DNA of 64,000 nucleotides from Desulfobacter vibrioformis DSM 8776 (lineage in GTDB: Bacteria; Desulfobacterota; Desulfobacteria; Desulfobacterales; Desulfobacteraceae): contig NZ_JQKJ01000017.1 of assembly GCF_000745975.1 (NCBI RefSeq), forward strand, positions 46,977 through 110,976, given 5' to 3'. Within the stretch, counting starts at the first letter, position 1. Each line of letters starts with the position of its first letter. Under the pieces are notes generated by a model. The model searched no databases, was not told the origin of the DNA, and worked only from the letters and a program-made list of their open reading frames with translations. The translations under genes were made by a program, and so were the position numbers. Of this stretch, positions 35,244 to 43,375 are shown piece by piece.

Positions 35244-36142
35244 ATTCCCTTTGCAACAGCCATACAGAAACCCGTTCTTCCGGTGCCATCCGGAAAGGCA
35301 AGCCCAGGTGGCTGAAAAAAAGCATGCCCAAAGGCGGGGATTACCAGCGGGTTACCCGGCTTTTATCCCAAGCAGGCCTTCATACCGTTTGCCAGGAAGC
35401 GGCCTGTCCCAACATGTTTGAATGTTTTTCAAAAAATACCGCCACGTTCATGATCCTGGGCTCCCATTGCACCCGGAACTGCCGGTTCTGCAATGTGGCT
35501 TCAAACCCTCCGGGCCCGGTTGACCCGGATGAACCCCAAAGGGTGGCTGATACCGTACTCAAACTGAAACTGACCTACGTGGTTGTCACTTCCGTTACAA
35601 GGGACGATCTTCCCGACGGCGGGGCATCCCATTTTGCATGTGTGATCCAGGCCATCAAAAAGGCTGGTCCGGGCATCCGGGTGGAAGTGCTGATCCCGGA
35701 TTTCCAGGGAGATGTCAAGGCTCTTGAAAGCGTGGCTGAAGCAGACCCTGACGTGATCAACCACAACATTGAGACGGTTAAAGGCCTTTACGCCAGGGTC
35801 CGTCCCCAGGCCCTTTACCAGCGATCCCTTGACCTGATCCGACATGTTACTGAACGCTTTCCCGGCCTGCCTGCCAAGTCCGGCATCATGGTGGGCCTGG
35901 GCGAAACACCGGAGGAACTTGGGGCCACCTTCCAGGACCTGTACGATCACGGCTGCAATATCCTCACCGTGGGCCAGTACCTTCAGCCCACAAGGGACCA
36001 TCTTTCCGTGGAAAAATTCTACAGTCCGGAAGAATTTGAACAACTTGACCGCATGGCCCGGGATATTGGATTTAAACAAGTGGCTGCCGGCCCCTTTGTC
36101 AGAAGTTCCTACAAGGCCGGGGCGTTGTTCGAAACACTTTAA
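35240..36142 (+). CDS. lipA: Lipoyl synthase
   Basis: Radical SAM enzyme that inserts two sulfurs into the octanoyl chain. The 300-residue protein carries both clusters: the auxiliary-cluster cysteines in CQEAACPNMFEC (Cys51, 56, 62) and the radical-SAM cluster CTRNCRFC (Cys77, 81, 84). The terminal RSSYKAG includes the serine that ligates the auxiliary cluster. It overlaps lipB by four bases; no downstream gene is coupled. The final stop is at 36140-36142. Confidence 0.97.
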   Translation: MNSLCNSHTETRSSGAIRKGKPRWLKKSMPKGGDYQRVTRLLSQAGLHTVCQEAACPNMFECFSKNTATFMILGSHCTRNCRFCNVASNPPGPVDPDEPQRVADTVLKLKLTYVVVTSVTRDDLPDGGASHFACVIQAIKKAGPGIRVEVLIPDFQGDVKALESVAEADPDVINHNIETVKGLYARVRPQALYQRSLDLIRHVTERFPGLPAKSGIMVGLGETPEELGATFQDLYDHGCNILTVGQYLQPTRDHLSVEKFYSPEEFEQLDRMARDIGFKQVAAGPFVRSSYKAGALFETL

Positions 36143-36185
36143 AAATTCAAGTCTGTGCCTCCTGGCGTAATTTTTAAAAATTTTC

Positions 36186-36231
36186 TTGACGAACCATATG
36201 GTTAACTAGTAGTAGGATCGTTGGTTAACGA
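36186..36231 (+). promoter_or_regulatory. BirA-type biotin operator and promoter
   Basis: Half-sites TGGTTAACT (36199-36207) and GGTTAACGA (36223-36231) are separated by exactly 15 bases, matching the TTGTTAACC-N15-GGTTAACAA pattern of BirA operators. A TTGACG box (36186-36191) lies just upstream and could be the -35 element, so repressor binding would cover the promoter. bioD follows. The direct sequence match is good; binding is inferred. Confidence 0.8.
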
Positions 36232-36261
36232 GTTCGAATGCAGAATTACGGAGGCGGACAG

Positions 36262-37008
36262 ATGAACGGATTCTTTGTCGCGGGAACAGATACGGACGCG
36301 GGTAAAACAGTTTTTACTGCCGCTTTGGTGCGTCAAATACGGATGCAGGGTATAGATGCCGTGCCAATGAAAGTGATTCAGACCGGGGGAGGCTATACCC
36401 AGGACGGATACCCGATTTCCCCGGATTTTGAAGTCTATTGCAGGGCTTCATCCTTTATCCGGGATGGGGACGAAATAAGGGATATGGTGCCCTTGTCATT
36501 TTCCGCCCCCTGTTCTCCCCATCTGGCAGCCCGGATGGAAGGGACCGCGTGTGAAACCGGCCCGGTCCTGGCGGCGCTGGAGCGACTCTGCACAAGACAT
36601 GACCTGGTCATTGCCGAAGGGGTGGGGGGGATCAATGTTCCCCTGTCAGACAGGCTTACAAGCCTTGCCCTCATCAAAGAAACAGGACTGCCCCTTATTC
36701 TGGTCATTCGAAACGTTTTGGGGTGCGTCAACCACGCCATCAATACCATCCAGGTCCTCAGATCTCATCGCATTCAAATCAGGGGGGCGGTCATGACCGA
36801 GACAAGTTCCCCAAAGGATTGCGATACATTTATTCTTGGGGATAATCCCCGGATTATCAGCCGGCTCGGCAACATTCCCATTTTGGGCAGCCTTCCCTTT
36901 ATCCCCGGAGCCCAGTCCGGCACGGAACCGTTTTGGACCGCCCTGGATGTTTACATGAACGGTATTGCCGGCGCACTTTTAAACGGCGGGAACAATGAAC
37001 AGAACTGA
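36262..37008 (+). CDS. bioD: Dethiobiotin synthetase
   Basis: Closes the ureido ring from 7,8-diaminopelargonate with CO2 and ATP. From ATG 36262 (GGAGG eight bases upstream) the product is 248 residues. The P-loop FVAGTDTDAGKTVFT spans about residues 5-19, and the family segment IAEGVGGINVPL lies at about 116. It begins downstream of the BirA site, and its stop overlaps the start of bioA by 14 bases, so it is the first gene of the biotin operon. An ATG at 36238 also exists but lacks an RBS. Confidence 0.95.
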   Translation: MNGFFVAGTDTDAGKTVFTAALVRQIRMQGIDAVPMKVIQTGGGYTQDGYPISPDFEVYCRASSFIRDGDEIRDMVPLSFSAPCSPHLAARMEGTACETGPVLAALERLCTRHDLVIAEGVGGINVPLSDRLTSLALIKETGLPLILVIRNVLGCVNHAINTIQVLRSHRIQIRGAVMTETSSPKDCDTFILGDNPRIISRLGNIPILGSLPFIPGAQSGTEPFWTALDVYMNGIAGALLNGGNNEQN

Positions 37009-38287
37009 AGCATATCTGGCCTTTGACAAAAAACATATCTGGCATCCCTATACCTCCATGACCGATCCCCTGGGCGTCTATATGGTGAAACGGGCCGAAG
37101 GGGTCCATATCCACCTTGCCGACGGCAGGGTTTTGACCGACGGCATGTCTTCATGGTGGGCAGCCATTCACGGGTATAACCACCCCGTGCTGAACCGGGC
37201 CCTCCATGAACAGCTCAGGAACATGAGCCATGTCATGTTCGGGGGCCTGACCCATGAGCCGGCCTGCATCCTGGCTGAAAAGCTGATATCCGTTGTTCCC
37301 CAGGGACTTGAACACATCTTTTTTTCGGATTCCGGGTCTGTTGCGGTTGAGGTGGCTATCAAAATGGCCATCCAGTACCAGCACGCCCTGGGCAAGCCCG
37401 GAAAAAAAAAGCTGCTCACAGTCAGGAAGGGCTATCACGGGGACACCTTTGCCGCCATGGGGGTGTGCGATCCGGTCCAGGGCATGCACAGCCTGTTCAA
37501 GGGTGTACTGCCCGGGGCGATTTTCGCCCAGGCCCCCCAATGCTCTTTTTTCCAGGCCTGGGATGAAGGGGACACGGCTGAGATGGAATCGCTCATGGCC
37601 GAACGCCACCAAGAGATTGCCGCTGTCATACTTGAGCCGGTTGTCCAGGGGGCAGGGGGGATGCGCTTTTATCATCCCAATTACCTCAAACAGCTTGGCG
37701 CCCTGTGCCGGCGGTATGATATTCTGCTTATCTTTGATGAAATCGCCACGGGGTTCGGCCGCACCGGAAAACTGTTTGCCGCCCAGTGGGCCGGAATTTG
37801 CCCCGATATCATGTGCATTGGAAAGGCTTTGACCGGCGGGTACATCAGTTTTGCGGCAACCCTTGCAACCCCTGACGTGGCCCGGGGGATATCGTCTGAC
37901 GGCGGGGTTTTCATGCATGGACCGACCTATATGGGAAATCCTCTGGCCTGCGCGGTTGCCAATGCCAGCCTCGACCTGTTGATGACCGGGGAGTGGCAGA
38001 CCCGGGTTGGGGCCATCCAGGGCCTGCTGACCGAGCATCTTGCGTTGGCCCGGACTTTAGAAGGGGTCAAGGAGGTGAGGGTTCTGGGTGCAATCGGGGT
38101 GATCGAACTGGAAGAGGCGGTGGATATGTCTGTTATCCAGGATATGTTCGTCCGGGCCGGTGTCTGGATACGTCCCTTTGGCAGGCTGGTCTATACCATG
38201 CCGCCCTATGTCTGCAAAAAAGAGGATGTGGTGAAGATTGCACAAACCATGTGTCAGGTTGTAAAGGCGTATTTGAAAAGGAGGTAA
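36995..38287 (+). CDS. bioA: Adenosylmethionine-8-amino-7-oxononanoate aminotransferase
   Basis: PLP enzyme giving 7,8-diaminopelargonate from KAPA with SAM as amino donor. The 430-residue fold-type I aminotransferase has HIWHPYTSM near the N-terminus, the PLP Asp in LLIFDEIATGFGRTG (Asp248) and the Schiff-base Lys in CIGKALTGGYI (Lys277). WWAAIHGYNHP matches the BioA-specific substrate pocket. It overlaps bioD and is followed after six bases by a small open frame. Confidence 0.96.
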   Translation: MNRTEAYLAFDKKHIWHPYTSMTDPLGVYMVKRAEGVHIHLADGRVLTDGMSSWWAAIHGYNHPVLNRALHEQLRNMSHVMFGGLTHEPACILAEKLISVVPQGLEHIFFSDSGSVAVEVAIKMAIQYQHALGKPGKKKLLTVRKGYHGDTFAAMGVCDPVQGMHSLFKGVLPGAIFAQAPQCSFFQAWDEGDTAEMESLMAERHQEIAAVILEPVVQGAGGMRFYHPNYLKQLGALCRRYDILLIFDEIATGFGRTGKLFAAQWAGICPDIMCIGKALTGGYISFAATLATPDVARGISSDGGVFMHGPTYMGNPLACAVANASLDLLMTGEWQTRVGAIQGLLTEHLALARTLEGVKEVRVLGAIGVIELEEAVDMSVIQDMFVRAGVWIRPFGRLVYTMPPYVCKKEDVVKIAQTMCQVVKAYLKRR

Positions 38288-38293
38288 TGAGCG

Positions 38294-38386
38294 GTGATTT
38301 TTTTGATTTTGTATGTTGTGGCGCTCCTGGGCTTTGGTCTTTTTGAAGTTAAAAAAATAAAAAATAAGGAATTCTCAATATCCTGA
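38294..38386 (+). CDS. Predicted 30-residue single-span membrane peptide in the biotin operon
   Basis: A GTG-started frame with an AGGAGG nine bases upstream (38279-38284) reads MIFLILYVVALLGFGLFEVK then a short Lys-rich tail KIKNKEFSIS. Residues 2-18 are one hydrophobic span, and the positive tail would stay cytoplasmic. It fills the gap between bioA and bioB almost exactly: its stop is eight bases before the bioB ATG. It is too short for ordinary gene finding. The strong RBS and operon position favour a real gene; no function is known to me. Confidence 0.5.
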   Translation: MIFLILYVVALLGFGLFEVKKIKNKEFSIS

Positions 38387-38394
38387 GGAAGAAG

Positions 38395-39369
38395 ATGCAA
38401 TATACCATTGAGTCATATATCAATATCGCAAAAACCATTATTGAGGGGCAACGCCCTGAAGATAAAATTTATCATCATCTGGCATTGACCGGGGATAAGG
38501 ATGTGTTCGCCCTGATGGCAGGTGCTGATCTCATCCGGGACACCTTTTTTAAACGTGAAATTCACCTATGTTCAATTTGCAACGGAAAATCCGGAACGTG
38601 CAGTGAAAATTGTAAATTCTGCTCCCAATCAAAATTTCATACCTCGGATATTGAAATCTATCCCCTGATGTCCAAAGCTGAACTCCAGAAAAGGGCATAC
38701 GCGCTCATGGATACAGATGTCCACCGCTATTCGGTTGTGACCACAGGCAAAGGGCTTGGCAAAAGTGAGGTGCGGCAGGTGGCGGATGCCCTGGGTGAGC
38801 TTCCGTCAAAGAAATTATCCTATTGCGTCTCTTTGGGCATCCTGGATGATGAGGATATGGCGTATTTGAAAGCCTGCGGCATAGGCCGCTATCATCATAA
38901 CCTTGAAACCTGCCGAAGCCATTTTGATACTGTCTGCACATCCCACACCTACGATGACCGGATCAATACGATTAAGAAAGCAAAAAACGCCGGCTTGTCT
39001 GTTTGTTCGGGCGGCATTTTCGGTGTGGGTGAAAGCATGGCCCAAGTCCTTGAGCTGGCGTTTGAATTAAGAGAACTTGAGGTGGATGCTGTTCCGATCA
39101 ATTTTTTAACCCCCATACCGGGAACGCCTTTTGAAGGGGAAAATAATCTGACGCCGTTAAGGTGTCTGAAAATAATATCTGTCATGCGATATGTGCTGCC
39201 GGATACAGACATCATTATTTGCGGCGGAAGAATACCGAATTTAAAAATGCTTCATCCCTTTGTCTTCCAGGCCGGTGCAAACGGCATAATGACAGGCGAT
39301 TATTTGACCACAAAAGGCAATCAACTTCAAGAAGACCTTGACATGATCAATCAGCTGGGGTTTGAATAA
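38395..39369 (+). CDS. bioB: Biotin synthase
   Basis: Radical SAM enzyme adding sulfur to dethiobiotin. The 324-residue protein carries the cluster motif CSENCKFC (Cys69, 73, 76) within a CNGKSGTCSENC stretch, then HRYSVVTTGKGLGKSEVRQV and the YHHNLETC substrate region with Asn/Cys ligands of the [2Fe-2S] cluster. GGIFGVGESMAQ and INFLTPIPGTPFEG are further BioB signatures. The RBS is TGAGGAAG. It ends the biotin operon; an 18-base palindrome overlaps its stop. Confidence 0.96.
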   Translation: MQYTIESYINIAKTIIEGQRPEDKIYHHLALTGDKDVFALMAGADLIRDTFFKREIHLCSICNGKSGTCSENCKFCSQSKFHTSDIEIYPLMSKAELQKRAYALMDTDVHRYSVVTTGKGLGKSEVRQVADALGELPSKKLSYCVSLGILDDEDMAYLKACGIGRYHHNLETCRSHFDTVCTSHTYDDRINTIKKAKNAGLSVCSGGIFGVGESMAQVLELAFELRELEVDAVPINFLTPIPGTPFEGENNLTPLRCLKIISVMRYVLPDTDIIICGGRIPNLKMLHPFVFQAGANGIMTGDYLTTKGNQLQEDLDMINQLGFE

Positions 39370-39386
39370 ACTTAGCGCGCTAAGTT
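39369..39386. promoter_or_regulatory. 18-bp perfect palindrome overlapping the bioB stop
   Basis: AACTTAGCGCGCTAAGTT is perfectly palindromic. It has no T-tract, so an intrinsic terminator is not clear. It could be an operator or a small hairpin. Confidence 0.5.
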
Positions 39387-39463
39387 CTCATACTGACAAG
39401 GAGCAGCCCCACCCCTCAATAGGGTCGATCCTCGGGAAAATTATTTGTGATTGCGGAAAAGTT

Positions 39464-39515
39464 GTATACAACCCTGTTAAAGCGAATAATTATTTGCTTT
39501 AACAGGGTTGTATAC
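39464..39515. promoter_or_regulatory. 52-bp near-perfect palindrome upstream of hipB (putative operator or cruciform)
   Basis: GTATACAACCCTGTTAAAGC (39464-39483) pairs perfectly with its complement at 39496-39515. The 12-base centre GAATAATTATTT is itself palindromic except for one pair. The AT core AATAATTATT recurs just downstream at 39524-39540 (GCAAATAATTATTTGTG), and a partial copy lies at 39436-39449. Such repeated sites directly upstream of a HipB-type gene suggest cooperative autorepressor binding. Confidence 0.8.
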
Positions 39516-39557
39516 GGTATAAAGCAAATAATTATTTGTGTTATAGATAAGGTTTCT

Positions 39558-39860
39558 ATGATTGATGCGATTTGTAATACTGTGTTAAATCAGCTTGGGC
39601 AGCGCCTGAGGCAGGCCAGGTTGGCGCGCGAAGACTCCCAGGAGGATTTTGCATTCAGGATCGGCGTTTCTATCCCTACGCTGCGCAAGATGGAGACAGG
39701 CAGTCCCCAGGTGTCCATCGGCACTTGGGTAAAAGCCTTGGATATTCTTGGATGTATTTCTGACATGGATAAGCTGATTGCTCCTAAAGAATCGTTGGCA
39801 GAACGGTTTGAAATCCAACACAAGTATGCAGGCCGGCAGCGCGTCAAACGGAGCAGGTAA
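39558..39860 (+). CDS. HipB-type HTH antitoxin
   Basis: From ATG 39558 the product is 100 residues. The XRE domain GQRLRQARLAREDSQEDFAF then RIGVSIPTLRKMETGSPQVSIG lies at about 13-58. The tail is basic (AGRQRVKRSR). An in-frame upstream extension to 39447 is rejected because it runs through the operator palindrome. Its stop shares one base with the hipA start (TAATG). The protein should neutralise the HipA-like kinase and repress the operon through the palindromic sites. Confidence 0.88.
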   Translation: MIDAICNTVLNQLGQRLRQARLAREDSQEDFAFRIGVSIPTLRKMETGSPQVSIGTWVKALDILGCISDMDKLIAPKESLAERFEIQHKYAGRQRVKRSR

Positions 39861-41083
39861 TGCAGAAGCTCAATGTTGTGTTAACCCTTCCTGGCGGTGG
39901 GCATTTGTCCTGTGGTGAAATTTTTACCACCACACCTGATGCCCGGGGCCGGATCCAGGGATCTTTCCGGTATACAAAAGAGTACCTGTCAAATCCTGGT
40001 GCTTTTCCCCTTGATCCGGTGCACTTGCCTTTGGGCGCCGCTGAAATTGAGGCAGACCGTCCCCAGGGGATACATGGTGTATTTGAAGATGCCTTGCCGG
40101 ATGACTGGGGCAGGGCGCTTTTATCCGCAAAGTACCGTATCCCCAGGGCAGAACAAACTGTGCCCAATTTATTAAAGTTTCTGGGAGCAAGCGGCCTGGG
40201 TGCATTATCTTTTTATTCCGGAAAGGGCAACGCATATGTCGACCCTTCAGCAGGTATTCATGATTTATCCCGGATGCTAGCGGCGGCATTAAATTTTGAT
40301 GCCGGCCTTCCAGTGGATGAGAATGATCTAAACGCGCTTTTTATTTGCGGCAGTTCTCCCGGCGGGGCCCGTCCGAAGGCCTTGATTAAGGACAATGACG
40401 GCAGGCAGTGGATAGCAAAATTCCCCAGACTCAATGACCGCTATCATGTTGAAGCCATCGAAGCAGGAACCCTTTGGCTGGCGGTCAATGCCGGCCTGAA
40501 TGTTCCCGATTTTTCAATCCGGAAGGCCGGCAACCGAAGCGTCCTGCTTGTAGAGCGGTTTGATATGACACCGTCCTGTGGCCGTAACCACATGATCAGC
40601 ATGCAGACCTTGCTGGGCGCTGACGGATATTACAATATGTCTTATTCGGATATGTTTGTGATGATCAACAAATTCAGCAGCAAGCCCCGGAAAGATACAG
40701 ATGCGCTGTTCCGGCAGATGGTATTTAATGCCGCCATCAGCAACACAGATGACCACCTTAAAAATTTTGCCATGCTTTATACCGAATCCGGATTTTGTCT
40801 GTCTCCGGCGTATGACCTGGTCCCGGATATTTATCATAACAGGGAGCATCGGTTATCTTTTCCCCAGGGAGCTGGTACATTGCCACCTGGCAGAAAGATT
40901 CTGGAAAGAATCGGCAATGTATATAAAGTGTCGAATCCGGGCCGGATCATGGACGATGTTTATCAATCTGTGTCCCGTTGGCAAGATGTATTTGAAGAAT
41001 ATGATGTTCCGGAAAAAGATATCCAGCGGCTTGAACCTGCCATCAGCCGGGGTTTAAGCCGATTAGGATCTCAGACGAAATAA
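39860..41083 (+). CDS. HipA-family Ser/Thr kinase toxin
   Basis: A 407-residue HipA-like kinase. The N-terminal subdomain (FRYTKEYLSNPGAFPLDPVH) is followed by the conserved glycine loop SSPGGARPKALI, the kinase core WIAKFPR (catalytic Lys), the catalytic segment NAAISNTDDHLKNFAML, and the metal-binding SPAYDLVPD. HipA kinases stop translation by phosphorylating glutamyl-tRNA synthetase or similar targets; the target here is unknown. It is coupled to the HTH gene in the classic hipBA order. All the catalytic motifs are present, so it is probably active. Confidence 0.9.
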   Translation: MQKLNVVLTLPGGGHLSCGEIFTTTPDARGRIQGSFRYTKEYLSNPGAFPLDPVHLPLGAAEIEADRPQGIHGVFEDALPDDWGRALLSAKYRIPRAEQTVPNLLKFLGASGLGALSFYSGKGNAYVDPSAGIHDLSRMLAAALNFDAGLPVDENDLNALFICGSSPGGARPKALIKDNDGRQWIAKFPRLNDRYHVEAIEAGTLWLAVNAGLNVPDFSIRKAGNRSVLLVERFDMTPSCGRNHMISMQTLLGADGYYNMSYSDMFVMINKFSSKPRKDTDALFRQMVFNAAISNTDDHLKNFAMLYTESGFCLSPAYDLVPDIYHNREHRLSFPQGAGTLPPGRKILERIGNVYKVSNPGRIMDDVYQSVSRWQDVFEEYDVPEKDIQRLEPAISRGLSRLGSQTK

Positions 41084-41251
41084 TCTGCATTCTATAGACC
41101 GGCACCGGATTCCCCGGGGACACACCAATGACGGAAAAATTAAATATTGTAATCAGACAATTGCCGTGCAGGATAACAATTTGTTGATTTGGTTCGGTAA
41201 AAGGGCTTATATGTACGATAATTTTTATTTAATTGAACGATCAGGCTGATT

Positions 41252-41602
41252 ATGAAAAAAGAAAATCATTCAGAAATAAAAGATATTCGCGCACAGGTGA
41301 GAACTGCGGCTGCCGACGGAGCCAGTGTTGAATTTACGTTCCCGGATTCCATACTTGTATACCAGTTCCCTTTAAGGGACTGGAGTGATAACGGCTTGGG
41401 TATCCTGATCAAACAGGATGCCCGGATATTGGATTATATCCGGGTGGGTCAGATATTTTCAGTTAGCCTTCGCCGGGGTGGGAGGAGCCTTGCTTTGGAG
41501 ATGTACCAGGTGGAAATCCGCCATATTTCAGATCCTGGACAAGGACAACATCCCGGGCATAAAGTCGTTGGGTTGAAAATTCTGGAGAGGATCCAGATGT
41601 AG
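41252..41602 (+). CDS. PilZ-like domain protein
   Basis: A 116-residue protein whose fold fits a stand-alone PilZ domain, a c-di-GMP receptor. RAQVRTAAADG resembles an RxxxR-containing N-terminus, LRDWSDNGLGILIKQDA corresponds to the D/NxSxxG stretch with SDNGLGI, and VSLRRGGRSLALEMYQVEIRHI forms the barrel. The second arginine of the usual RxxxR is replaced, so ligand binding is uncertain. The neighbours on either side are unrelated. Confidence 0.6.
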   Translation: MKKENHSEIKDIRAQVRTAAADGASVEFTFPDSILVYQFPLRDWSDNGLGILIKQDARILDYIRVGQIFSVSLRRGGRSLALEMYQVEIRHISDPGQGQHPGHKVVGLKILERIQM

Positions 41603-41910
41603 TTATTTGTTTAACTCAAACCGGTACCCTACGCCGTGGACGGTTGTGATAATTGCAGGTGCCGCCGGTTTGTCCTCAATTTTTTTTCTCAAAATTGCAA
41701 TATGCTGGTCAAGGGTCCGGGTGGTGCCCCCATATTCCACGCCCCATACACGGTTTAAAATGGTCTCCCTGTCCAGCACTTCCCCGGGGTGTCCGGAAAA
41801 AAGTCTGAGAAGTTCATGAATTCCAAATGGCTTGGTGATGTAATCGTCCGCACCAAGTTTCAGGCCCACCACTTTGTCGATCTCTTCCCCTTTAGCGGTG
41901 TTATTCTCCC
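41603..41910 (-). pseudogene. Decayed OmpR-type response regulator
   Basis: The frame retains the end of a receiver domain (TAKGEEIDKVVGLKLGADDY, then ITKPFGIHELL) joined directly to the last part of a winged helix (RLFSGHPGEVLDRETILNRV to TTVHGVGYRF). The first two thirds of the receiver, the linker and the start of the winged helix are missing. The junction lies at an ELL sequence that would occur on both sides in an intact gene, which suggests deletion between short direct repeats. Further upstream sequence to 42069 is not recognisable. Confidence 0.75.
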
Positions 41911-42069
41911 GGTCAGCCGGGCGGTAAAGATCAAATGATCTCTTACCGGTCATGGGCGGATTGAACCGGTTGATAAATTGCCTTTCCTCCCCCGTGACAG
42001 CCCGGGAACGCCGGGGGTACAGCAGGCTTTTTTTTGGGGGTGGACTTTTTTTCCTAAAGTGTAAGTATC

Positions 42070-42510
42070 TTAATCCAGAAAATCCAATTCCGGAATGGGC
42101 AACAGTTTTTTGCCCGGGCCCAGACACACCAGTTCCAGAGTACAGGTTACTGCCGGCTTGTTTTGGCCCGGGCGCCAGGCGCTGTGGAAAAACACCACCC
42201 GGTATGGTCCCTGCTTTTCCCAGGTGGTGCGTATATCCAGAATATCCCCGAACTGGGCTCCGTCATGGTATCCGATGTCCGCTTTATATACGGCAAATCC
42301 GACACCCTGGTCGTGCCACATCCGGACCAGGGTCTGAACACCGAATATGTCTTCCCTGGCCCGTTCAAAATATTTCAGATAATTGGCGTGGTAAACGACG
42401 CCGGAGTGATCCGTGTCTTCATAATATACACTGGCCTTGAAGTGGTGGACGGCCGGGTCCTGATCCGCTGTATGCATCTTGGTGATATGTTTTGTGTTAG
42501 TCATAGTCAT
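42070..42510 (-). CDS. YbgC/4HBT-type acyl-CoA thioesterase
   Basis: A 146-residue hotdog-fold thioesterase with the active-site segment YYEDTDHSGVVYHANYLKY (catalytic Asp in DTDHSG), then FERAREDIFG as in YbgC. A PIRAL-type middle strand (AVYKADIGYHDGAQFGDIL) is present. These enzymes hydrolyse short or medium acyl-CoA. It is not linked to tol-pal here; the divergent neighbour is a nitroreductase. No strong RBS supports the start, and the N-terminus is slightly uncertain. Confidence 0.88.
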   Translation of the reverse strand: MTMTNTKHITKMHTADQDPAVHHFKASVYYEDTDHSGVVYHANYLKYFERAREDIFGVQTLVRMWHDQGVGFAVYKADIGYHDGAQFGDILDIRTTWEKQGPYRVVFFHSAWRPGQNKPAVTCTLELVCLGPGKKLLPIPELDFLD

Positions 42511-42642
42511 AATCGTTTATATACATTGTCCCTGGATTTACATAAAAAGTATTGAATATTTATTGCGGTTGACATTAAACTGCCTGGCATTAATCCACAA
42601 GTTTTAATACATGGAACATCATAATTAGCCAAGGAAGAAATC

Positions 42643-43320
42643 ATGGAATTACAGGCTGCCATTGAGCAAAGAAAAAGCATTCGCGGATTTTTAAACAAAC
42701 CGGTTCCCAAAGAGGTTCTGACTCAGCTTCTTACCCTTTCTGCCAGGGCGCCGTCTACGAAGAATGCACAACCGTGGTATTTTTATGTGGTTGCTAAAGA
42801 ACCTTTGGAACAGCTCAAACACGCCAATGTGGAAAGGTTCCGCAGGTCTGAAGCCCCCCCTGAGGAGATGGCGCATACCCTGGTTGAACCGGAAAAAGGA
42901 ACTGTTTACCGTGACCGGCAGGTAGATATTGGAAAACGGCTGTTTACCATCATGGGGATCGGAAGGGAAGATAAAGCCAAACGGATCGAGTGGATGGAAC
43001 GGGGATTCCGGTATTTCGATGCACCTGCGGCGATTATCGTTGTCGGCGATAAATCACGTCCCATTGAAGGCACCTATATGGATGCCGGATTGGTTACGCA
43101 AACGATCTGTCTGGCTGCACTTGATTTCGGGCTTGGCACCTGTATCGAGAACCAGGGCATCACCTATTCCGACGCAATTAGAGAAAATCTTAAAATTCCT
43201 GATGATAAGCGCTTACTGGTTGCCATTGCAATTGGGTACCCTGACTGGGATTTTTCCGGAAACCAGATAACCAGTCCCCGGGAGGACCTGGAAAATGTTG
43301 TTACCTGGTGCGGATTATAA
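42643..43320 (+). CDS. Nitroreductase-family FMN protein
   Basis: A 225-residue flavoprotein. RKSIRGF (about 10-16) and APSTKNAQPW (about 36-45) are the FMN-binding signatures, and CLAALDFGLGTCIENQG with AIAIGYPDWDF completes the fold. Nitroreductases use NAD(P)H to reduce nitro compounds, quinones or related substrates. The RBS AAGGAAG is good. The next gene, a HAD protein, begins 55 bases later on the same strand and may be cotranscribed. Confidence 0.93.
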   Translation: MELQAAIEQRKSIRGFLNKPVPKEVLTQLLTLSARAPSTKNAQPWYFYVVAKEPLEQLKHANVERFRRSEAPPEEMAHTLVEPEKGTVYRDRQVDIGKRLFTIMGIGREDKAKRIEWMERGFRYFDAPAAIIVVGDKSRPIEGTYMDAGLVTQTICLAALDFGLGTCIENQGITYSDAIRENLKIPDDKRLLVAIAIGYPDWDFSGNQITSPREDLENVVTWCGL

Positions 43321-43375
43321 GGGGTTTGAAAAAAAAATAACGCCGCCATATCTATAAAACTCGCCAGGAGGCAGC

